Positions 9,781-64,000 of a stretch of 64,000 nt of DNA are shown here, piece by piece. The notes beneath the pieces were generated by a model. It did no database searches, was not told the DNA's origin, and saw only the letters and a program-made list of their open reading frames with translations. Both the position numbers and the translations under genes were made by a program. Source of the DNA: Hermatobates lingyangjiaoensis (lineage: Eukaryota > Arthropoda > Insecta > Hemiptera > Hermatobatidae). Positions within the stretch are counted from its first letter, which is position 1; every line of letters starts with the position of its first letter. The stretch spans positions 434,001-498,000 of the forward strand of contig JAPFBL010000035.1 in the NCBI GenBank assembly GCA_026182355.1, read 5' to 3'.

Positions 9781-9949
9781 TGAAAAATAGCTTAACACTC
9801 TAGAAGCTTGAAGATCTTCGTAGTTGTTATGCTTTATTTCTTTTTTTAACCGATCTTCTAGCGGGTGATAACGTCAGCCGTTTAACGGCTTTTTGTTTGA
9901 TCGATGGTTCTACAGATTCTACATTTGAAGTTCTAAATTGTAACCTAAC

Positions 9950-10065
9950 TCAAGTACATGTCGAGTAGGGATTTTTAACGTGTACCTGACATCGTACAGG
10001 CTCGGGACTGACGGTTTAACGTCCTCTCCAAGGGACGACGTACTCAGATTTATTCACCATGCTTT
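9950..10065 (-). repeat. SINE tail, truncated copy
   Basis: On the minus strand it matches the tail of the SINE at 21886-22059 (GAGGACGTTAA and the GTACxATGTCAGGTAC block) but lacks the tRNA-like head. Confidence 0.65.
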
Positions 10066-13000
10066 ACTTTACTAAACTAGACATTGTTTTCTAGTTGTTA
10101 TTTGTTTTATCTGAAGCAAATCATAAAAGATACATACTTCTTTATTTTATATATGATTCATTTGCATTTTCTTTTAAAATTATCAAAAATAATTCTTCTT
10201 TCATACGATAATAACTATTTATAAAAAGATGCACTTTTTTTATTTAAGTTTTAAGAAACAATTCTATTTAATTCGATCCTGATTAAATATGTTTAAGTCT
10301 ATATAAACACTTCAAGTACAGAGAATTTACCATTATTCAAAGTAGAGTTTTGAGTTATACCTTTTTTCAGTTGAAGCTTTTATTAGTTTCATGTCACAGT
10401 GCAAATTTTACACTCATGAAGTTAGCCGTTTAGGAGAAATAAAATTTTTTCTGACCTTGAGTCTCATAATGGACAAACATAGCTTATCGATGGTGCATTA
10501 TTTCCCAAAAACTATAAAGTATATTTGAATGATAGAGTCATTTTTGGTAGAAATGACGCTTGTCAATAAACTATATTTTCAATTACAATTAAAGAGGCCA
10601 TTACACTCGAATATGTCGTGTCTAGACGGTGACAACGGTTTAAATATGGAAGAAACTTTTCGTTGGTAAGGAGCTTTCCCTACAATGTTAGATAGAGTTT
10701 TGCACTGCTTTAAGTACAGGTAACGATGACGTTTCCTTGCCAAACGGGAAGGATGCTCTTGAGCTGAGCCTGTAAAGTGAAATGTTATTTTTTGTTAGTG
10801 ATCTTCACTTTCATTCCCTTGTATGCAGTATACATTGAATTCCTGTTTTTTTTTCTCTAGTTGGGAAAAGTCACTCAATGCCGGTTTACACTTACAGCTT
10901 GTTTAAGAATTAACAATAAGTACTTGAATGGTAGCTTGTGAGTTCACAAGAAGCTCCGCATTCGAGTAACCTCTAACAGTCTTAGAGTTTTGTTTGCTTC
11001 CTCTGTCGCTGCTATATTACTATCAACGTTACCAAACGGTACACTGACTACCTTGTATACCTCAAATAGATGAAATTAAATACCAGCAGTTGTTCTGAGT
11101 TTTTATTGAGCAGTTTTATTATTTTGCTGAGCTGTTGGACCAGGGACGCAGAAACCTTCTGTGCGAATATACAGCACTCTCTCTGTATACCGCTGCTGAA
11201 GTGTTTGATAGTCAATAGTAATGCTATAAACATGCCACAACCAATAAAAACACATTTTAATATAATTTTATAGAAGTAGTAAATATTAATAAATACAGCA
11301 GAAGTATTAATTAATAGCAGCAGTAGGCTTATCGTAAATATTTAATAATAATAATAATAATAATTTTACTTGTCTTCATTTAAAATAGTAGTATATAATA
11401 CCTTCAAGCAGAGTTGGATATTTTAGTTACTATACTATTGGTTGACAATGATGAAGATATCACATTGTCATCATGGTAATAATTAATTATTATAACTCAC
11501 TGGTGACGCTTTCATGCAGGTATTGTTCAAAGGCAGCCATCGTGTACTATTAATTCTGCATTTGAATTTCCTTAACAGAATGATTACGTACTCTAATTAA
11601 CTAATCTTTTGAAGGAATCAAAGCAGTTGTTTCCCAGAGTTGTCTTTAGGATGCACATTGCTTTTGTTGCCAAATCACCAAGCCAGTTCTGTATTGGAGG
11701 TGTGATGGCTGCACTGCAGATGTCATACAGGTGTCACTGCTTCAACACTGAGCCAACTGCCTCGCGCCACCTGTTTATGACAAAATGGTCCATAAAGGCC
11801 AACAGACAGTTTGTCTCAGATCGTTGCCAACTGAATCATTTCAGTCATTTATCTATTATACAGGTCATTTCATTAAATAAACGCACCTATACCTTCATCT
11901 CTCGAGTTTTAATTTTATTTACTAATATCTGTCTTATGAACAATGATTTCCTATTTATAATCTTTTATTTGTCTCATCAGTTCTGAATCAAAGAAGTCAA
12001 AAAACTAAATCAACAAATCAAGATACCTCTCAGCTACCAAACCATTCATTTTTAGTAGTCAGAAGAAACTAAAACGACAGAATGTTTACAGAACTTTAAA
12101 TCATTTGTCCTTTTTTATCCAGGGGTTTAGAGCAGACTTGATTCAATAAAGAAGCATAGACCTACGAACTAGTATTGTATTTTTAATTTAGAAAATTCGC
12201 ACAAAAATAGTAGACGACTCAAGCTACATTACTTACTTTCTACATCCTGGATGAATATGAATGAACAATGAGACTATGCAACTCTTTATAGAAATATTTG
12301 CAGTAGAACTTTACAGTAAAATTACTACTGTCACTGATACCATATCTGTTATATAGATATCAAACTTCAAGCAATACCACCAACACAACTGCCATTTATG
12401 CCAAAATTATCACTAAGAAAAAAAAGTGAACTCTTATTTGAACTTAACTTAAAATAATTGCCTAGAGGTAAGTATTGGAATAAATAATGGTCTGTAACTA
12501 AGCCCAATTTTTTCCAATCAGAGTGATAATTGGTATTGCCTCATTGAACCTGGAAGCTGAACAGAATTTGGAGTTATAGTCAGATTGATAATAATTCTCC
12601 TTGTTCTTCGTGAGTTATGCTACTTGATTGCGTTACTTATTTCCATTATAGCAAAACCCCTTTAGTAAAACTTATATTACCACCTTTTTGTAAAAAAAGT
12701 AAATTTTATGTACGTTTTTATTTTGTGTTTTAAGTGCTATATTGAATTTTGCAGATAAATATTTGAATATGTAACATAATTAACCACCTGACAAGTGTTT
12801 GGTACACCACAAACTAGATCGTAGAACTAGCATATGGTTTGTTCCTTCGACAAGCATGTTATATATTGTGTCCAATAATGGCCTGATAAGTGTTTTGCGC
12901 TCCTATGACTAGGCGGTAGGAAAATTTATGCTTTGATCATTCATGCAATTATATCAATGGCGTTGGCCGTTGACATTTACATTACCTGTTTAATCTCATT

Positions 13001-16000
13001 CATTTAAAAACCATTATAATTTATTTTCGAAAAATATCATTTATTAACAAAAAATCATAACATAAAAAGTTGTTTTAACATTTAACTCTTATCTTTTCAG
13101 AATTACTATTTTTCTTGAAGTTGCATTGCTCATACTGAGAAGTTGCTTAACATGAATGCTTCCATTTCTGTTAAAAAATTTAACGTTCTCTTAAAATCTA
13201 TCAGGCTTAAAGGTGTTCATTATTTTAATATCGCACTCTATGTATGATGATCTATTTTATTCATTCTGTGGAAATTCTATGGATCTCACGGTATGATTTA
13301 AGAGTTAAGATGACTACTGTACTAGAAAACCAAGAGTTTGTGAACAGTTGTTCGATAACAGTGACTGTAGCCATGTATGTGATGTGGATACAATGGCTTT
13401 GTTTGGAGATGTAAGTCCCACGTGGTCAAGTTCTCTGAGAAGCCTAGTGTGTTGCCTAACTTTGGGGTAAACTGAGTATTTATGTACAGGCATTAAGAAA
13501 CTCAGTGGTGTAATTATTAAAAAAAATCAGAGATAATTAATTTAATAGCTTCATATATTTGATCAATTAATGTGCCTATAACTATTTTATCAGTTATAAC
13601 AAAAATAGAATAATTTTTCTAGAACAATCTGACTAACAAGTACAGATGGAACTTAACAGTTGCCTTTTTTGTGTAATATTACTCTGTTAATATTGAAAGT
13701 TCATGAAATATTCATAACAAGACATTAATTGAGATTCTGGAATGACCATGCTTAAAATGGTATGTAGTATTACATACATACAATATTAAGAGGGTCACCA
13801 TTTTTTTACATACCCATAAAGTATTTAAAAATATTTTACTTATATTGCCCAAAACCAATGGGGTTGTTAAACATACCAACAACTCTATGCCTGACGTTAA
13901 GATTCGACGAAAGGTTGGGCATGCACTTGTAGATTGATCACAACACCCTGGATAGACAACCATCCATCACACAAACAAAAACACCATAAATTATGGTTTA
14001 TTTACGTTTGTTTTTATGGTTTATAACTTTATTTCTTACAAGTCATGTCGACTTTTAAATTATTTTCAAATTAATTTGATAAAATCGTTAAATAACAACT
14101 ATATTTGACATGATCACGCAAAATCACATTTTGACCAATACAGTAACTGACAATATTGTCCAAAAAATATATAGCTCATCTACATTGTAAGAGTAAATGA
14201 GCTCATCCCTCATATTTAGGGTAAAATATGAGTTCTATTTATCAAATAGTGTGGCCTTTGGCATGTACATAAACTTTTGAATACACACACATTCAAACAG
14301 ATGTACCTTAAATAATTGATTTAATTTCTCATCACTTAGGCCAGAGAGATGAACTGAATCAAATCTAGTGTTCTATAAATAAACATTTTTAGTCCGCAGA
14401 CTGACTTGTGTCTGTCTCTTGAGATCTATTGTCTAAGATTTATTTCTGCTCTCTTATGCCAATCCCATAAAACACTTAGGACTTTTTTTTATACGGGTCA
14501 ATGTACCTAAACCATCCTGTGGTTTGATTTACCTGAAAAAGTGTCTTCCTACTTAGAATGGTGTATAAAAATGAAAAACTTCTTTTGAAGTTTTTGTATT
14601 TTTCAATTAAGGTTTAGTATTACTGTATGTTCTTGAACTAGTGAGAGTCCCTTCTTTAGTTTCAAGAGTTATGCTGTTTTCATATGTTGGAAATATGAAC
14701 AATTTATTTCACCGGTACAACATTGTTTGAAACCAATGAAGTCTATAGCTCACTCAAATCAATTTTGTTGATAATAATCAATTTTTACATGAAATAATTA
14801 ATTAAAGAATGAAAACTGTGAAAGCTCTATATCGGATAACTTTGAGGTCTAATTAGGAAACTGATAGTGAAACAACCCATTAGTTAAATGAGTTGATATT
14901 TATATTTCATTTAAGAAACATACTCGTTTAACAAACAGCCAACACAAAACAAGTGTTATGATAAAATGTTGGAAAGGAATATTAAAAGATTTATTGTTTT
15001 ATCTTTAATACATTTACAACAGTTTTTAAAAATTTAAATTTTTAAAAAATTATTAAAAATTGCATAAAAATACAATTCAAGATATAGTCAGTGAAAAAGA
15101 AAAAAAAAACTGCTCTAGTTTTTGTTCTAGCGTTATTGTTCTTTATTACGAGATTTTCAGTGTCTCTCGGAAGACTGTAGGCCCAAAGTAGGTTTAAACT
15201 TTCTTGAGATGCTCTTTTGTAGAACTTATTTTTCTTGATACAACTATTATTTGCATTGCTAAATAAATAATACTCTTCAAAAGAATGAAACCGCTGGAAA
15301 ATGTTTACGTCTATTATTTTTTATTGGACGTTCAAACAACAAATAAGTCATAATTTTTATGTAAGTTTTCCGAGGATGATCATAAAAATCACCAAAACAA
15401 AATCAATTTGTTTTCAGTATTTTTTCATTTCTGAATTAAAATAAATCAACGACTTCATCACATTCAGAAACTATCTGATATTCAGAATATCTGAAATTTT
15501 ATATATTAAATAAATAATTTTTTATTAATGACAAATACATTTATTAACATTTCAGTCTTTCCTATTTTAACGTATTTTACAATCATCAAGCTTTCAAACT
15601 AGAATTAGTAACAATTAAAGTTGTTTTTTTTTGCATATAAACAACTAGAATTATAAACAAAACTGCGACCACATTTTCGTAACTGTTATGGGAGGATATC
15701 AATTTCAGTGTTCCAACTGGCATTGCTTTATAAAAATTTAACACTTATGACTTAAATTTTTTTTAAGATACCAAGCTATTAACTCTGCAATCATTTTGTT
15801 AAAGAAAGGTAATTCTAATTTTTTCACGTAATTTAAACAACTACAGATAAATTCTACTATTTAGTTAATGATGATACAAAGAAAATTTTTGTTGTTGATA
15901 GAATTAGCATAACGATATTTTATTGTTTTTTCCATAATGCACAATAAACTTATACTATAATAATAATAGTTTCATTTTTTACTTCATGTTTTTAGTAGTT

Positions 16001-17964
16001 TTCATACCTAATATATACTGAAAAAGATTTCTGGCATAGGGCCCAGTTGGTTACATCGGCTTAAAATGGAGTCTTTCCCGTTAATGTTAATATCGACGGA
16101 TATTATTTGTATAATAAGACAATCACTGAAATAAATTCAAACTAAAGTAAAGATTTTAATGGCGATATCAGTTTATTTAAATCAATCAAAAATTAATTTT
16201 TGTTTAATTAAATTGGAAAGAGTGAAATGACACTTAAAAACCGTTATATAACGCTTGGAATAAAAGAAATGTGAAAGTATAACTGATATCGTTATTATGC
16301 TATGATAACAGAGTTTTTTTATTTATATAACATACTATTATATATCTGCTCTCTATTGGCATTATATATTGTTTTCTTCAGCTTGGAGAAATGAGTTTTC
16401 AATGGTACGGAAGATACAGGTGGAAACAATTATTCTCTACTTTTTCACACCTCTAGAGCTGCAGAAATAGGGTTAATATTTCGTGGAGAGGCGAGCGGCT
16501 AAAAATAGGTTTCCTTGCCCTTCAAAGTTTAAAGTGGGTGACGCAGGCCACTTACATAACGGGTCATACTTCGCTAGCTGCTATTGCTACGCTCTTAGCG
16601 TAGGTAGATGGTCCAATTTAAAGTTTTTGCACTGACTAATTATTATTTTATTTTTTATGAGTCTGCTTACTAAAAATATATCACTGGCCTGAAGCAGAGT
16701 GCAATTTAGGACTACCATAGAAGCAGTCAATACAGTGTCCACTACCCTAGATTCATAAATCGGAGACCTGAACACTAGTTGTTTAGAGCAGTCCCAACAA
16801 ACTGTTCTATTCCTTACTGGTTCAAGCTTTAGTTCATTTTGTTACTTTCATGCCAACCATTGAAAAAGATTTTTTTCTCAGAAAGTGATAAACTGTCTCA
16901 CCAACCTTGTGTCCTTACCACAGCCATTATGAGACAGGCGTGTGCGTGAGGAACACGTACTAATCCCCGTGGTATGATGGTATTTAAATGTGTAGTTAGG
17001 TGGTAGACCGAGTCTTTACAGATTCATTCCAGTGCATGAAGTACTTCTCCGCTTTAAATCGTCCCGGAGTGGACGTACATCAGACTCACTAATCAGGCGA
17101 TCTTCACCACATGAGTAGAAGCCCTTTCATATTAAAAATATTAAATTGTTTACACACCTGAAAAGTTCATAAAATGATCTATTTTAACTACTTTCTAACT
17201 GGAGATGAAAAACTGAGCTCGTTTTTGCTATCTATTACCCGCTATATGGAATATGAAGATATAAAAGTATTGTGTGTGTATGTTTGTATGTGCGTGTATG
17301 TATGTTTGTATGTTGTGTATAAGTAAGTTTTCTCAAAACCCAAAAGAGCTATAATCACGAAATAACCTACTTAAGTTACTGATAGTTCTGAGACAGAATA
17401 CCAAGTTCGGTAGCACTATTATACTTTCTTAAAAAAATCGTTTTCTACTATTTGATAGAAAACTATCCCCATGATTTTGAATAAAATCACTAAATCTTAA
17501 TCTTTTTAGTTGACATATAATATATGTAGAGTGTGCTTTAGAAGGAGTTGTTTTCCAAGATCAGAAGTTCAACAATTTGTTTTACAATAGAAATAATTGC
17601 GCTTCAGTTATGTGTGATTCTTGATAAGAATCAAACAGTTCCTCTTTTTGCAAAGTAAGCTGGAAAAGTAACGTGACATTTATTATTCTACCTGCGTTTC
17701 TGGCAATTATAATTTTTAAATTGGTAATTACTAGTATTGCTTATTAATCAAATTACTGATTTATGGTACCGATTCGGAAAGAATTTATTCACTTTTTTTT
17801 AGAAAAACTTGATCATATAACTGAAGAAATATATATTTATAATGGGGTTAATAAAAGTTCGTGACGTCTCATGCCAGAGTTACTGTTTGTTTTCCTAGAT
17901 GGGAAGAATGTATTGAAACTTCTTCGTCTACCTTTGGAGTTTATTTGGTGATGATGACTTTCCT
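10066..17964. other. AT-rich non-coding stretch
   Basis: No exon of the thioredoxin gene, no recognised transposon protein and no structured repeat beyond short (AAT)n at about 11344-11365. A moderately GC-richer patch at 11600-11860 is open for 126 codons but shows no known motif. The 16920-17120 stretch looks repeat-like without being classifiable. It may be intron or 5' flank. Confidence 0.5.
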
Positions 17965-18120
17965 AAGCCTAACAGTACCTATAATAATAGAGTTGTGACC
18001 CTATATTGATAATAATAATAAGCCTAACAGTACCTATAATAATAGAGTTGTGACCCTATATTGATAATAATAATAAGCCTAACAGTACCTATAATAATAG
18101 AGTTGTGACCCTATATTGAT
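17965..18120. repeat. 55-bp direct repeat, almost three copies
   Basis: AAGCCTAACAGTACCTATAA starts at 17965, 18020 and 18075; period exactly 55, copies identical as read. It ends about 30 bp before the acceptor of the first visible exon, so branch-point sequence may be repeated with it. Confidence 0.95.
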
Positions 18121-18151
18121 TTGTGTTTCATCATCGCGTCTTTGTTCACAG

Positions 18152-63960
<45,809 letters not shown>

Positions 63961-64000
63961 GTTTGCATTAAACAATCAACAATGCTGTACACTTTTCTTT

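Noticed and set aside
11609..11986. 126-codon frame in the upstream stretch
   Set aside because: No recognisable motif, no repeat of the thioredoxin pattern, and no supporting splice context.
16955..16985. GTATGATGGTATTT as a B-exon end upstream of the first visible exon
   Set aside because: The required frame has a stop four codons upstream (TAC TAA TCC) and there is no LPxLVYF.

Overview
The window reads as AT-rich nuclear DNA of an invertebrate animal, most likely an arthropod; a chelicerate such as a horseshoe crab would fit, but that is a guess. The grounds are one very long gene with many small phase-1 exons, long (TA)n and (GT)n microsatellites, and abundant Penelope-like, Helitron, hAT, LINE and SINE debris. 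No prokaryotic operon, rRNA gene, intact tRNA gene or CRISPR array was seen.

Right 46 kb (18152-63960, + strand). One gene, open at both ends of what can be read, fills this part. It is a tandem array of thioredoxin-fold (PDI-like) domains built from two alternating exon types. A exons (about 132-144 nt) carry the last helix of one domain and the first strand-helix-strand of the next. B exons (about 183-189 nt) carry the CxxC position, the helix after it, and the cis-proline strand. The boundaries are almost all phase 1. Twelve A+B units are readable, about 1,465 codons in all. Only five units keep CxxC (CKKC, CSTC, CKQC, CYQC, CNIC); one has CX5C and six have acidic or lysine residues instead, yet all twelve keep the cis-proline. 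Between units 8 and 9 lies a linker of three exons: a nearly pure Asp/Ser exon, a Lys/Pro-rich exon and a 62-nt exon. The architecture suggests a secretory-pathway (ER) multi-thioredoxin protein, perhaps chaperone or calcium-buffering as well as redox. From memory it resembles the arthropod family that includes Drosophila l(2)01289; this is not verified. The first coding exon and the last one are not visible.

Left 18 kb (1-18151). This part holds no recognisable exon of that gene. It contains three Penelope-like element (PLE) copies with reverse-transcriptase or GIY-YIG pieces, a decayed Helitron with PIF1-helicase remnants and a clear 3' end, a decayed jockey-like LINE fragment, a truncated SINE tail, and then about 8 kb of plain AT-rich sequence ending in a 55-bp triplication just before the first visible exon.

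Repeats. The most unusual feature is a set of short (about 130-330 bp) palindromic elements scattered through the introns and the left end, nearly all bounded by (TA)n. Their arms carry hammerhead-ribozyme-like cores (CTGANGA, helix II, GAAA, a short palindrome in place of helix III, then a base-paired helix I). The same core lies just upstream of the PLE reading frames, so these fold-back elements look like non-autonomous relatives of the PLEs.
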